From Synaphobranchus kaupii (Eukaryota; Chordata; Actinopteri; Anguilliformes; Synaphobranchidae): a DNA stretch of 64,000 nt. The notes beneath the pieces are model-generated. The model was not told where the DNA came from, made no database searches, and saw nothing but the letters and a program-made list of their open reading frames with translations. The stretch is from NCBI GenBank assembly GCA_029718625.1, contig CM056376.1:122997767-123061766 (forward strand), read 5' to 3'. Positions 1 through 13,763 of this stretch are shown here, in pieces; position 1 is the stretch's first letter; the number at the start of each line of letters is the position of its first letter. The translations under genes and the position numbers were made by a program.

Positions 1-112
1 AACAAACAAACAAAACACTTATTTTTTCTGTACACAGATAACATGTCTCTGGAATGTATGATTTCTACCTCATGTGAGGCTGATGGATTATCATTTACCT
101 TCTATAACACAT

Positions 113-148
113 AATAATAATAATAACATAATAATAATAATAATAACA
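113..148 (+). repeat. (AAT)n microsatellite
   Basis: Interrupted aat/aac repeats close to the window start. The poly-Tyr/Ile frames on the minus strand come from this repeat. Confidence 0.85.
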
Positions 149-952
149 AAGACAATAGTTTGGTCTGATTAGTGCTAGCGAGCAGCTATGAAGTCCTTGT
201 TCTCCTTTCTCGGCTGTGATGTCAAAGTAGGGAGACCGGGGGACGCAAGTGATTATTTTGTTCCCGGGGAGGGCAGAGGAGGATTCATTGTAGTACACGA
301 TTTCACGTTCCCTCTCTCTGGATCACATGCGCTAAGTAGGTTGCATGGAGAACTCTGTATTTCACCTTCAAGGCACTTCCTGTCTCTGTGACTCTTGCAG
401 TCTGTGTGAGCGAGTCAGTGTAGAATGTGTCCCCTGTGTCAGATGAAGGAACGGGTCATTGCACGCCTGGATGTCAGGAGTATCAGCATAGCTCTGCACA
501 GTCACGACTTTCAACTGAGACAGTCATTTCTCAGCGGGTTTTCCAGGACACAAGCGCGTTCTTCGAGGTGTGTAAGGGCCCTGCCTCACACCGTTTCATT
601 GCTTGCCTCTATCCTTAGGTGACCTGCTTGGCACCTCTGTTGAACCCCAAGCGTCCTAGCAACATTCCTACAGGGAAATCCTCTGGCTTTCAGGCACACT
701 TGGAATGCTGCAGTGCCTGTGATCCTCAGAATTGTACGCAGAAGGTCAATAATCCTTCCGTCTTCGTACAGTAACGTCATTCCTGGCATGCAGTTGATGG
801 GAGTAAATTCTGGAAACAAAGTTAGTCATGTGGCTCAGTCAAGAACCGGTCAGAGATACTGCAGCTCCCATGTGCAGGCTAGGTTATTTCAATCCTACAT
901 GCCAGGGACAAGGAATATGTGCATATCCGAAGTCTTATTTGACTCATTTTAA

Positions 953-973
953 CCCCCCCCCCCCCCCCCCCCC
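953..973 (+). repeat. Poly-C tract, 21 bases
   Basis: Uninterrupted C run. Similar runs occur at 16479-16500 (C), and as G at 6984-6997, 8181-8199, 8911-8926, 24975-24995 and 42222-42233. Confidence 0.95.
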
Positions 974-3090
974 TTCTTAACTTGAAATTATGAAGAAGGG
1001 TCCTTAAAAAAAAAACACATCATTTTTTTTAAGTGCCTTCAGACACAAGGAATTGGACACTTTCATTTGGTGGTGGGAGTCTTTAACTCCTTTGCTGTAA
1101 CATAACGAGTGCTCCTTGTGGAGGGAGTTAGCTGGGTGTATGCAGGGGGCACGATTTTGGATGACCTCTTCTATGATAGCTTCTGTCAGTACGTATTGTT
1201 AACAATTTTTTCTCCTCAGAAAAGAAATTGGCAGATTTTTTGTTCATTGTTTGCATTTGCTCCTCAGCACTTCTCCTTGGAGTAAGGAAAGAGTTGTTCA
1301 TAGGTCTGCTGGAGCTTGCTTAAAACTCCATCTGCCTTCCAGGAAAAACTCAACATTAGCCCACAGTCCATGCACAAGTTCCTTTCCGTCCCACGCAGGG
1401 GTTAAAAACGGTTTACCAATTTTGATGCCAGGAAAAGGGTGGTTAAGAGTTGCTCTGCATGTGAAAGGTCCTCTGTTCTGAAGAGCAGGCTGGCTTCAGT
1501 CGGCAAACCAAAATAATGAAATTAACAAAGAGCCAATAGCTTTTGCCTGAGCCCCGAGCCTGATCCCACATCTTGATCATATTCAGACGGCTCACGTGGA
1601 TTTTTTGGAGGCTGATGAGTGAACTGAATCAGAGAACGACGTTACCCCTCGGCGCAAGCAGCCTAATCTAAACAAAGGAGCGGAAGCCAGATACTTCATG
1701 CTTTTTTCCCCTGCCATAATTCTGCAGAAAGCGGGGCAGCCTTCAGAGACCGAACTGCCGACAAGGAGACTCGAAGACAAATTATGACTGGGGGGAAAGA
1801 TGATTTATCAACACATAAACCTGCGCTGAACTCACTCAAGATTTTCCCATTTTGATGCAGCTTTTTTGACAGAACAGAGCGAATGTGCACCATCCTGGCC
1901 TAGCAGCGGCAAAACATTTTTTTGCAATATGCCGAGGAATTTAAACTCTTGTGATCGTAGTTTCCAGCAGCGATGCAAATTAAAAGATATCTAGGCTACC
2001 AGAGATTTAAGAGATATTAAGAAATATGTTTCATAGGCGAGCTGAGATATTAAGAGATATGTTTGCACTGGAAATTCAGTGTTGACTTTGACAAGCACAG
2101 AGGCTTTTTATTTATTTTTATTTTTATTCATGGACATGGTTTGTTCAGCACAGAGATCACTAAATACTAAACAAGTTACCTTTTATTTTGCCATACTTAT
2201 AGGGGAACTTCACCCCAATCATCCCCTGTAGCATCCTCCATCAAAATCATGCCTCTTGATACTACATCACTACTACATTACCCACGAACCCTTACAACTT
2301 TTTTTAGGTGTGTGATTTTTGTCCCCTATTTATTCCACTATAAGGACAGATACTGTAGTCATAGTTCCAAGGGACACAACATATTTCACCCACTACCTAA
2401 AGGGCCACAGCCTTCATCATAATGAAGGATACTAACATAACCTTTTTCAACTGTGTGTTTGATTGGTTCGACCAATTAATATTATATGCAGGGCATTTGT
2501 CTTATTATGCTCATTTTAGGCTACATTGAGACTGCATACCTTAATGCTAAATACATTTTTTTTTCCTCAGAATTGATTTTTCAGACTCATTCCTGTACTT
2601 CAGCAAGGGCATACCCAGCCCAACTGGCATACACCAATGCACTAAACACAAGCATTGAAAAAGTACACCCGGAAAATTCCGATTTGAGCGTGAGTGTCCA
2701 CAGTAGAGTCACATGCAAGTCGCAAGACTACGTATTCAATTTATTACCACATGCAGCTGTGGCCTAACTAAAAAGATGTGACTCCATGTGCTTTTTCGCT
2801 GATGACACTGTAAACATCCGCACTGTTACATATTCAAAAAAGATGTGAACTGGGCCAGTTTTAGCTGCAGTCTGAACATAGCCTGAGACGGTTGCTCCAT
2901 CAGGCTCTATATTCAGAGGATATTCAAAATAAACTGCTGATCAGAGCAATGTGAAATTGTCACTGACAGACTGAGACTACAAAGATGAGAGCTTCAATAT
3001 GAGGTTCATAAAAGATGTCAACATACATAACCAGATTAAAAAGCCATATGATCCAACTGAATGATTTCAGATGTCAGGATTAAAACAAAT

Positions 3091-3092
<2 letters not shown>

Positions 3093-3131
<39 letters not shown>
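3093..3131 (+). repeat. (CA)n microsatellite
   Basis: About 19 CA units upstream of the first SINE. Confidence 0.95.
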
Positions 3132-3133
<2 letters not shown>

Positions 3134-3230
3134 CGTACACAGAATAATAATACTTTAATTCTGAATGATATGAGTGAAACTTAATAATGGCAACTGTATG
3201 AATCATTAGTGTTTGAGAAGGCTATCCTTA

Positions 3231-3440
3231 TTACATTACATTACAGGCATTTAGCAGACGCTCTTATCCAGAGCGACTTACACAACTTTTTAGCATTTTT
3301 TTTTTTTACATATTATCCATTTATACAGCTGGATATATACTGAAGCGATTCAGGTTAAGTACCTTACTCAAGGGTACAACGGCAGTGTCCTACCTGGGAA
3401 TCGAACCTCCAACCGTTCGGTTACCACGCCAGTTCCTTAT
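3231..3440 (-). mobile_element. tRNA-derived SINE with fish LINE-type 3' tail
   Basis: Read on the minus strand, the element starts with a tRNA-like head: a degenerate A box near tggcgtggtaacc, and a B box GGTTCGATTCC, the complement of 3397-3407. It ends with the tail aagagcgtctgctaaatgcc followed by TGTAA repeats (3231-3245), a tail widespread in teleost SINEs and their partner LINEs. The interior carries a short T run. It is a retrotransposed copy, not a tRNA gene. Confidence 0.85.
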
Positions 3441-6400
3441 AAATAGTGGCTGACCTTCACATCTCACTGCTCTGAAACACATTCTTTAAAAGTGTTTCTG
3501 GACAACAAAAAAAAAAGTATGAATGTACCAGGCATTTCTAAATTAGCCCAATAAGTATCATTGACTTAGTTTGTAAATAGCCTGGTAAATAAAACTAGAC
3601 ATTCACAGGGGGTCATTTGCAAAAAAATAATGCAAAAGAAAAAGGCTTTAATGAAATTTGACTTCCAAAGCATTTATTTGACCAAATGTTGTAGAAGGTT
3701 TTCAAAACCACACTTCTCCATTGATGTAAATGAAAATGTAGGATTAAATTTTACTTTTAGAACAATGCACAGACAGTCTTTTTCTTCCTCCTATGGAAAG
3801 TTTTCCTGAAATAGAGTACAAAAATGACCAACTGTAGTTATTTATATAGTCTCCATCAGTTTATTGTTTTTATAATTTAAGAGACTATGAGAACAAAAGT
3901 CCTCAGCGCCTGTGTTTCCCTCATGTTATGTTGCTGAGAAAAAAGAGAGGGATGGTGAGAGAGAGGGAGGGAGGGAGGGAGAGAGGCACTGGCATTCTCT
4001 AGTGGATGGGGGCCATGTAAACAGATGTGGCTTTGGAGAGAGAGAGAGGGAGGGGGTTTGGTGAAGAATAGGCTCCATTGTTAGGCCACCATTCTCCAGG
4101 AACTATGTTTTGAGTCAAGTCAAATCGTCATTTTGGATAGGCAAGTGGCTCCTATAGGATCCACAAGAGCCAGACAGTGTTTGACTTTCACAGTTCCGAC
4201 AGAAATGTTTGAGTTTAAGCTTTCCCCCTGAGACGATCTGAATCTGCCAGGCCCTTACCAAGGAATTCCGCTTCTCCGCTGGCCTTGCACAGATGCCGGT
4301 GTACATTAATGTGAAAGACAAATCCTTCAATGAACCTAATGGAAGAAATAAAATAATAAATTAGCATTACTTTTATTGGAGCCCCTCTGGAAGTTCAGGG
4401 AAGAACATGGCAGTGTTTTTTAAAGTTTGTTTCAAGAAAATCCAATTCACCCGAAGGCAGGCTAGTCTGTTTCCAGTTATAAGGTACATCAGTAAATCAT
4501 TGTGCTGAATGTGCAAAAGAGTAGGTTTCTTGTTTATGTGAAGACTTTGACAAAAAACGATATGGCTTCATGCTGTAGAGACATTATGAAAGTTGAAAAT
4601 AAGCCATACACTTCAGGAACAAACATTCTGTAAGTTCCACAAGAAACTTAGCTTTCCTGACCTGATCTAGAGGGTGTATTCATATTGTAGTCCAAATCAG
4701 GGTATAATCCAATTCTTCTGTGAAAGTTAATGGCTGATCTGCCCTTTATTTTGGGTGCTGATGGATTTGGCTGATTGCTGGTATTGATGAGGTGGAGAGG
4801 GGTTTATACTTTCATGCTTTACATTACATTATTGTCATTAGTATCACTTTTTGAGAGGTGGTAACTAGCTATGAGCATGGCAGAATGTTTTGCATCTCTT
4901 TATGGATCACTTCAAGAAAAAAATATTTGTGAGTTCTGACATGACTGAGAATCATTAGCTCAGAAAAGCACTTCAAGTGACTGAGAAAACTGAATGCACT
5001 GCAGAGGGGCTGAATTAGTAGTGAAACACACATATTTTATTTAGTCGCAATATTCTCCTTTTTATAGTCATTGGTAATTCAAAATGTCAATAATAGTGAA
5101 ATTTAAATTAACTCAGACAGTAGTTTTTCCAGTGGCTGGTCTCGGTAGGCTCCGCAGCACAAGCCAAATTAATAGAGTTAGCTAGCAGATACAGACGGGG
5201 TTTGTGTCCCCCACTTTAACCACAGGTTATTAAACCCCTTTGAATCATCAGACCAGCTGGTGGACCTTATTTGAAACGATCTCATTGTGCACAGATGCAC
5301 GTCCGGCGTGGAGTCCAGTGCTGCTACAGCCCGCAAGCTGTCGGTGGGAGGAACGCATAGTAAATGTTTATCTTTCACGTCCGGCGAATCAACAGTGAAG
5401 TCACTCTCAGGCCCAGCAGCAAGGCCAGATTCACTCACAATTGCGCAAACCGATAAGCACTAAGCCAGGAATGTAAAGATTGACAGGCAACAGAATGTTC
5501 ACCAGCAGCATACAACACACTTTATTTTCAGGTTGGGATTTGCTTCTGGTGTATTAACAAGTCGACTCCTTCCAAGCCTTAGAACGGACTTTGTACATAG
5601 CAGGTTCTGTGTGAAATCAAGCTTATTTTTCAAATCAAACAGCATCCGAGGAAAAAGAAAATAATAATTTGACACAAATGAGCCTGAATCTATTCAAGGC
5701 TGTACAAACATCACAAAATGTAAAAAAATATATAATTTGCATGTGTTTGTTTTGTAGGAAGACAACTTGCAGTCCTTAAATGAACAGCAATCACTAGATT
5801 CTCCAGCACAGGTGAAATCTCACTTCCGAAGAGGCAAGCCTCGCATTGCCTCTTGGAGCGGTGGAAAGAAAAAGGTTTTAGAGTGTGTCTTGAATGGCGA
5901 CACACTTTTACTATGCTTTCAGAAGAGATAATGAGACGTTGCTGTGATAACAGAGCCGGGGCTTAGGCTGGGTGGGGTGGGCGAGGAGGGGGGGGCACGG
6001 TGTTTTTGTTTAGGGGTGCGGAGGGACGAGGGGTGGAGAATCCAGCAGAGAGGGCACTTTCTATCCTTTTATCCCCTCCCCGTGATGTCATGTGGATCAT
6101 CCTCCCCCTAAAGTCAACTCTGACAGGGCTGCAGGTTCCTTTATGTTGCCATGCGTCCCCATGCATTCATGGGGCTCATTGACGGCTCAGCCTCCTTTGT
6201 TGAAAGGTGAAACCTCATATCACGCCCTGGTTCTCGCTCAGCTGCCATATGGCTGGCCAGTGACTGGAGCCCACAATGGAAGCAAAGAAAAATAATTTGA
6301 GGTGGGGGGGTTATGGTGTGCGAAGGGGGGGGGGGAGCAGCTACAGCCACAGCAGATGAAATTGATTTACTTTTTGCTGACAGTGGGGGTGGGAGGTTTG

Positions 6401-9400
6401 CTTGAAATATAAAACAACCTTTTCTCCGAGCCAGGCCGACAGCCTGTTCTCAGGACATCCCCCTCCGGAAAAAAAAAAAAAAAAAAAAAGTCAAAAGAAA
6501 GTTTCTAAGGGAGGGCAAATGGAGCAGAAAGAGTAATAACAGCAAAAAAAGAAGAAGAAAAAATGCTTGAATCAAGCACAGGCCTGATTGCTGGGCTGAT
6601 TAGCAGAACTCACGGCCATTTTAAATGAAGCCAAAGTCTGTGGGAAAAAAATAAAGGAGGGAAAATAATGAGAGCCAAAACTACCATTCCGGGTAAAAAT
6701 CTGTTGCTCTGCTACCTTTGATCACAAGCAAACTACGAGAATGTTACAAAGAAAAAAAAATAGATCATTTTCTGTAGGGGGGAAATGTTTTCCCATTTTG
6801 CTGCTGGTAATCAAGCACTATTTATTTTTAGCGGGTTTAACTTTTAAGTAGCATCGCATCCTGCATTTGAAAAGGCCACAGGCTGAAGCCCCCAGCCTGC
6901 TGAATGCAAGTAATGTGCTGTGTTTTTTTTCACATTCATCTTTTGAAATTAAAATGACAATTATAGTGAGGGAAACATGCAGTGGGGGGGGGGGGGGATA
7001 AAATAAAATAAGAGCCATATCTAAAAACATAAGATCTTCTTGTTCTCTTTAATTCAAACCTCCCATTGTCCAGGTTTTTAGATTTATTTTCAGACCCATA
7101 CAATCATGAAAGGAACATTCAAACAACTATAGAGTCTCTTTGTACAAATATACTTTGTAGTGAAACATAAGGAAAAAAAAATCACAGGATTCACTGCTGT
7201 GATCAGGCAACCCATTTTTCCAGTAATTTCCACAGGTCAAGTCACTGGAGGGAGCGGCAGGATCCTGACCTAATTAAGTCAGCTTAGATATGATCAAAAC
7301 CTGAGATCTTGCTGTTATTCTTCTGTTCTCCGTTGCCCATGGTGCAAAAATGAAAGGTGTGATGAGTGTATAAATATGATATGGTCGGCTTGCACGCATG
7401 TGCACTGTTCACTGTTCACAGGGGGCACTGATATGAAACTAGGCCCAATGAATCCTGAGAATTAAAAAGGCGTGGAAGAAACCAGTATGATGTATATTTC
7501 GGTGCAAAGAAAAACTGCAAGAGAAAAACTGTGCGTGGTTTTCCCTCCTTGCCTTTCATTCTGACGTATGAGTAAGCCCACAAACTCTTTAAAAAAAAAA
7601 CCCCCAAGGACTTATGAAAGTGCACAAGTAAATGGACTTATCTTGTATGACATTTATGAAAAGGAAAATCTTTAAGAACTTCCGCTACAAAAAAAGAGTG
7701 GCCATTATGACATCGCCCACTCTTTGGTAGAATCTTCACATCACATTACTGTTCTACACACTGCTCCAGTCAGCCGCATTCACACCAAACCCGCTTCCAG
7801 TAAAATGTCAGTTTTTCTACTGTCTGGTGTGAATTGGGTACAATGTATGAATGTCTCTAATGCACCCATTCTGAGATGCAGTCATTGAATTGTTCAAATT
7901 CGGTTTTCAGTGTTGTGTATAATGGAGCCCAAAAAAATGGTAGAATATACACTCTGCAGATGGCCAATTTCCTAGAGCACTCAGACAGCTTCACGCGAAT
8001 AGCCAAAGGAAGCGATATATTCTGGGTCCATTCCTGTTGCTTATGTGCATATTAGTGTTATCAGAACTGGTAAGTGGAAATGGGAATCCTTGTGCAATAT
8101 AATTTTTCATATTTTCATGTATAAAAGACTGTTACTGTCACATGCACAACCCTTTTACAATAAAGTATTAATACACTGATGGGGGGGGGGGGGGGGGGGT
8201 GTGGGGGTTTAAAATGACATTTTATGACATAGAGAAGCAGCGATGAAGATGCTATTCTGTCTGCTGCACATGAAAGTGTTCTAATTTCAGTGTCTTTCAA
8301 GCCAATAATGTCAAAGAAATGATTAACCCTCATCATTCTTAAAATGTCACTGTAGCCACTGCCAATAATTTGGGAGACAAATCTTACATATCACTTAATT
8401 TCCCATTTTTTCTGTCACTCCAAAGTGAACCATGGTTCAGATTTGGGAATTCTCAGTATCCTTCAATGCAGGCACTTGATTAAATCAAAACATTCTTTGA
8501 AGGCAAACTGAAAGATAACATATATTTCAAAAACAGGAAAACTGCAATTGATGTACAATGTAAATTGGGCTCAATTTAATATCTACCCTAGAAAGACTTC
8601 AATAGTTTCACCATTTACATTTTTATTTTCTTAGCAGAGACTAACATGCACAACTCCAACTTTAAAGAAAAAACTCAACAGTAGGAACATTTGACATTAT
8701 AAAATTCCAATTAGCAAAGTCTTTTGAGAGCATAGTGCAACAGGAGCAGAGCCGGCATCGAATCTCATCTTATTCAGTTCATTAGTCAATCCTCGTTAGA
8801 ACATTTCCCACTGACTGCCAAACTTGCATTGTAAAACACAAGTGTTGAAATCAACACAAATTCTCCCAGCTTGTCCTTGAGTTAACACGCAAGGAAACCA
8901 TTTCTACCATGGGGGGGGGGGGGGGGAGAGAGATTAGGAGAAATGCAAGCACGCAGACATATCTGCTCAACACTAAATAGCAGCAATAAAAACGTACAAC
9001 GTACAAGAGACAAGTTTCTAAATTACACACACGCTTTCTAATCACATCTCCGCCAGATCTCACTAATGAACTGGGGAGATCTTACCTCCCACAAAGAATA
9101 GGATTATCTAACAGTGGATTCTCGTCTTTCTTGCTGTCACTCTTGAAGAGCCCAGGCCATTATTATTCCAGTTTTGCCGAGGTCAAGGGATCACTCAGGG
9201 CCTAACAAAGGCCAGGCCTCCACACAAGGCATAGAAGTGTGTCAGCGGCGGCTTACTCATTAACATACTCTGAGCCCCCTCCCCGTGCGCTAACAATGAC
9301 GGAGCACTATCGGCCAAAAGCATCTGTAGCGTTGAAGTGTCACTTATCTGGTGCCAGAAGTGGGCGCACACAGATGAAGTGTGGAGGCAAAGGAATGAAA

Positions 9401-9741
9401 GAAGGAATGAATGCCAAAGATGCGGACCTATTTTGCCATTTTCCACAAAAATATCCAGAAAAACCCACACCTTGGAATTCCGAGGACCTTTCAGAGTTAA
9501 TGATTAGCTTTTTGTGCACTCTCTTGAGTGGCGAGATGTAGATTGTCACACAATGGACACAGTTCAGCCTACAAAAGTCAGATATTTTGCCACAGCATTC
9601 CCATAATCAATGGGGGCTACCAATCAGGCATACCCATGCATGAAATTCTACACGGGAATTAGTTTCGATGTCTGACAATGGCTTCCTTATATTCATATAT
9701 ACATGTGCCTAAACCACTGTGAAATATACAGATGTCCATCC
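3441..9741. other. Non-coding upstream region; no gene recognised
   Basis: GA-rich tracts (3945-3985 and 4036-4060) and G runs occur. The stretch 6570-6740 (ttaaatgaagccaaag, and cctttgatc, a TCF/LEF-type site) looks complex and non-repetitive, as conserved non-coding DNA often does, but conservation cannot be judged from one sequence. Confidence 0.6.
8181..8199 (+). repeat. Poly-G tract, 19 bases
   Basis: Uninterrupted G run followed by tgtggggg. It is G-quadruplex capable. Confidence 0.95.
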
Positions 9742-9893
9742 ATTTAGCCTAACCTGCATGTCTTTTTTGGACTGTGGGAGGAAACCGGAGTAACCGTTGG
9801 AAACCCATGCGGACACAAGGAGAACATGCAAACTCTACATGGCCTGGATTCGAACCCAGGGCCTTCTTGCTGAGGAAAAGTGCTATCCACTGA
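9742..9893 (-). mobile_element. V-SINE-like tRNA-derived retroposon
   Basis: On the minus strand the head reads agtggatagcac (A-box region), then B box GGTTCGAATCC (complement of 9846-9856). This is followed by the V-SINE central domain with gagtttgcatgttctcc and tccggtttcctcccacagtc, and then a short tail. This domain is characteristic of vertebrate V-SINEs. The copy is somewhat diverged and lacks a clear full 3' tail. Confidence 0.85.
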
Positions 9894-10220
9894 TTTAAAA
9901 AAACATTATTATTATTATTATTAATAGCAGTAATGACAGTAGCAGTAGACGTAGTAGTTACGGTACCGGCAGGAAGAGAGGTCACTTTCATTCAAGAAGA
10001 GCATCGTCATTACATAAAGGTTATTTACCCGGACCCAAAGAGCACCCACTCTTGATGCAAGCCGTTTCTAAACAAACTTTGATAAGAGATGGAGGAAGGG
10101 AGGAATTTAGCTCCAACAACTAATGAATAAAGTATGCAATTACGGCAACTTTATCATGTAAATGAACAATGCTGTTGATTAGCAGTGTCTTTGATTTGTG
10201 CGGAACACAGCTATGCAAAT

Positions 10221-10227
<7 letters not shown>

Positions 10228-10265
<38 letters not shown>

Positions 10266-10268
10266 TCT
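10228..10268 (+). repeat. (CT)n microsatellite
   Basis: About 20 CT units with one CA interruption. Confidence 0.95.
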
Positions 10269-13200
10269 GATGAAACTCTTGGGAAATGGGAATATTGGGA
10301 ATTTTTTCTTACCAAAACGTGGGCTGGCAACATTTACTTGCTTGATGTTCTACTCCTTCTGATGCTATTTTCTCTCCTGCATAATGGGCACGCAACAGTG
10401 AAATGTTAATGAATGATTTATAAGTCTGACTGTTTGAATGGTTTAGCTTTAGCTTTACCAACTCCAGTGTTCCATAATTCAGCTTTTAAGGTGTCCCAGT
10501 GAATTGACATTACCTTGCCCTAAATTTCCTAAGCACCCATTACATGAAGTGATGAAAAGTAAAAAATTAAAAAAACTATTTGCCCTATGTTCTCAAATGG
10601 GGCACGCATTACAACAGTAGTTATTTCTATGCTCCTCGTAAACATTACAGGTCAGCCTTTTCTAATGCTAAAACTTTTAAAGGGAAACATTTCAAGCAGA
10701 GCCCTGGAGCACGTGGACTTAATTATTGGGTAACAGTGAGCTCCAACCATTTTCCACATAGAATTTTGTTGAAAACTCAAAGCACTCTTTTTCTCAAGGC
10801 CGTTGTTGAGTTTTGACGGAGGTCTCGTTAGTTGGTTGATTGAGACAGTTTCCAGGCCCTAAGATGTGGATGAAAGAAGCTGCTAGTGGAGTGGGGGATA
10901 GAGAATGGGTGAAAGAGAAAGCGTTGAGCGACCTGGGAACAATTATACTTCCAGGGTTATAATGCATGTAATGTCCCCCCCTTTATTTGTATCATAAACG
11001 CAGTGGGAGCCCACCTCTGTTTTTGCATTGCTGTATCTTAATTGAGGCTGTAAAACAGGCTTCGCTTCAGTCACATGGAAGCCTGCTTCATTTCAAGGCA
11101 GACTGGGCAATGGTAGCCAGAACTCGGCAATCACATAAAGTTCTTTACATGGGACATCCTTTGACATTCAAGGACAGAAGCTGAGCCCTGATTGCTCAAT
11201 TTGGGGCACTAAATGAGGCCTTCTATCCATGCAATATAAACTAAACACAGGCAACAAACCCATGTACCCATTATCATGTGTTTTGTAAAATGTATTTATT
11301 TAGCAAATCTGTTTGTCAAAATTCTACATTAATTCCCTATTTACAGTCCGGTCAATTTTAATTTTGAATGATTTAGATACATATCTTTGCAAAATTGTGA
11401 GAAATGTGCACAAAACTGTTGTTTTTCGAAGATTTCAGAGCTCCGAATATAGTGTAGCTGAACTGGTTTAGATATAGCTGTCCAATAATATCAAGCTTGC
11501 CCACTGGCCAGCAATGAAACTAAACAATTCGATATCTTGGCAGAGTAACCACAGAGACAAATTTATGGCTGGTCTCAGGATTCCTTATTACTGTGACACT
11601 AAAGACTAACTCAGAAATAACACAGGTTTTCTTCAGTGTAGTCAAAAGGCAATATAAGAATTTCTGTGGCATTCCACAGAAATAATTAAAAACACACTGC
11701 GCTCCAAAAACTGCTCCCTATCCGTCTGAATTAAAAGGTAAGGTGACTGTAAATTGTACTTCCAAGAAATGAAACCTCGGGAAAAAGCAAATGAAAGTCA
11801 CCTAGGACCTCTTTGGCGTTAGTTAAACATTAGACAAAGTCTGTGGGGTGTCTCTTTGTTCCCTGATTCCCTGCTGAAATGTAGGGGCGCAGTTAGTGGC
11901 TTTCTGTTTTGGTCTTTGTTTCTGTTACGCCCTGCATAGACCACAATGTAATGTGTTTTTTCAACGAGGCAGCAAGCCTTGTGCCATTCGGCCAATGGGT
12001 AACGAGACTGCAGCTTGCTCAAGAAAACAATCATTGACAAATTAGTCAGCCAAGGTATTATTCATGAAACAAAAACAAAGTATAGTATTACAACTTTACA
12101 ACCAAGGTGCAATAGAATGATCAATTCTGCTTCCAGCCTGGCCTTAAGTTAAGTTTTTTGTTGAAGAATTGTTGAGAGGTGAAGACAGATATCTAATGTA
12201 ACAATAACAACAAAAAATTTATGAGACAAGATTATTATTTCAAGAGACCATGTGTGAAACTTGAGCATGCCTGCAAAAGGCATGACTCAACATTTGCTTT
12301 GCACCTGCTTTTGATCCACTTGTACTTTGGTATACTTTTGGTAATATTTTGGATCCCACTTGTCAGTTTTATGGAATGTGTGTAGACTACGTGCTATAAT
12401 CTAGTAAAGTATAAAGCTTTGCCAGGTGTATGCGTTTCTAAATGGGCTGCACCAGGTGTTTTTAAACATTTTTCAGACATTCTTGACAAAGGTGACATCC
12501 ACAGTTAGAGGCTATATACATTTTTAGACCTGACTTCACCTCCTGACCAAACCTCTGATACAGCACCACATTTTCCTAAATTAACAAACCAAGATTAGAA
12601 TTGAATGCAGCCAGTCTACTCAGTGTGGGTCATGCCACTTGCTTTGAGGGCTATGCAAACCCACAGCATTTTGGCTAACTAAAGTGAGTATTACAGGTGC
12701 ATATCTTTTCAGTTCTTGTGAAATTAAAAGCCCTCTCAAAAGTATATCTGACCAAAGATTCCATTTAAACAGAATCAGACCTGTTGTATTCAGCTTTGTG
12801 GTATTTTTATTGGCAATGTCTAAATTCACCCATAATATATATTCTTATAATACGTACATTTTACTTTACTATAAAACACTTAGATTGTAAGATTATTTGA
12901 TATAGTCAATGGACAGGTCAATGTTTGGCAATTTCCACAGGCAATGGTATGTCACTCAGTAATTGCAAGCACAGTCTTGATCTAAATAAAACTTGCATTT
13001 AACATATTAAACAGATTAATCTTTTGCATGTGGAATTCAGCAATGCCTTTTCCCCATCAGCCTGTAATGCAACACATGATTGGTATAAATAGCATTACCC
13101 TAGCGTTGTTAAGCTTTAAAGTAAAAGACAATGTCCACCAAGAATTGCATGCAATACTCTAAGACTTGTCTTTGCTTTAATGGTAATCTATCTCAGGCAA

Positions 13201-13674
13201 ATTGAGTGTCAGTCATGCTGTGTGGGCCTAGATATAAGCAGATACCCCTGGAAGTCTAAGGATTGGAGAACTCAACAACAGGACACTCTGATGTTTAAAA
13301 TAAATAAATAAATAATTTCCCCTTATTTCAGAAGGGAAATTCAAACTTGTTTTACAGACTACAAGTAGTGAAATCAGGTCTCATTATTTCATGAATATGT
13401 AATATAATAAGAATAACATTTTTACTTTTGTATTCCTTATAATACTTTGCAAAGGTATAATATTACTTTATGTTGAAGCTGTATACAGGCCTACATCTAC
13501 TCCCATTACATGATAGTGCCAAAGTATGAAGCAATGACCTACCATCGGTTTAGGTGTAGAGACAAGGGTTTATTAAACCAGCAAACTGGGGGATGATTCT
13601 GACTCTAACCATATGGGTGGCTTTATGTGTGTAATATATTATAGGTAAGATAGTAATGAATGGCCATCCTTATG

Positions 13675-13675
<1 letters not shown>

Positions 13676-13758
<83 letters not shown>
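13676..13758. repeat. (TA)n microsatellite, about 83 bp
   Basis: Uninterrupted alternating TA, self-complementary, 4 kb upstream of pcdh18. It is likely unstable in length. Confidence 0.95.

Positions 13759-13763
<5 letters not shown>

Larger units (their letters stand above)
1..3230. other. Non-coding; no gene recognised
   Basis: Apart from the microsatellites and poly-C tract listed, only short chance ORFs under 95 codons on both strands are present. None has a recognisable domain or splice-supported continuation. Confidence 0.7.

Noticed and set aside
3397..3438. A tRNA gene on the minus strand
   Set aside because: The B box is good, but the cloverleaf cannot be completed and the sequence continues into a SINE body.
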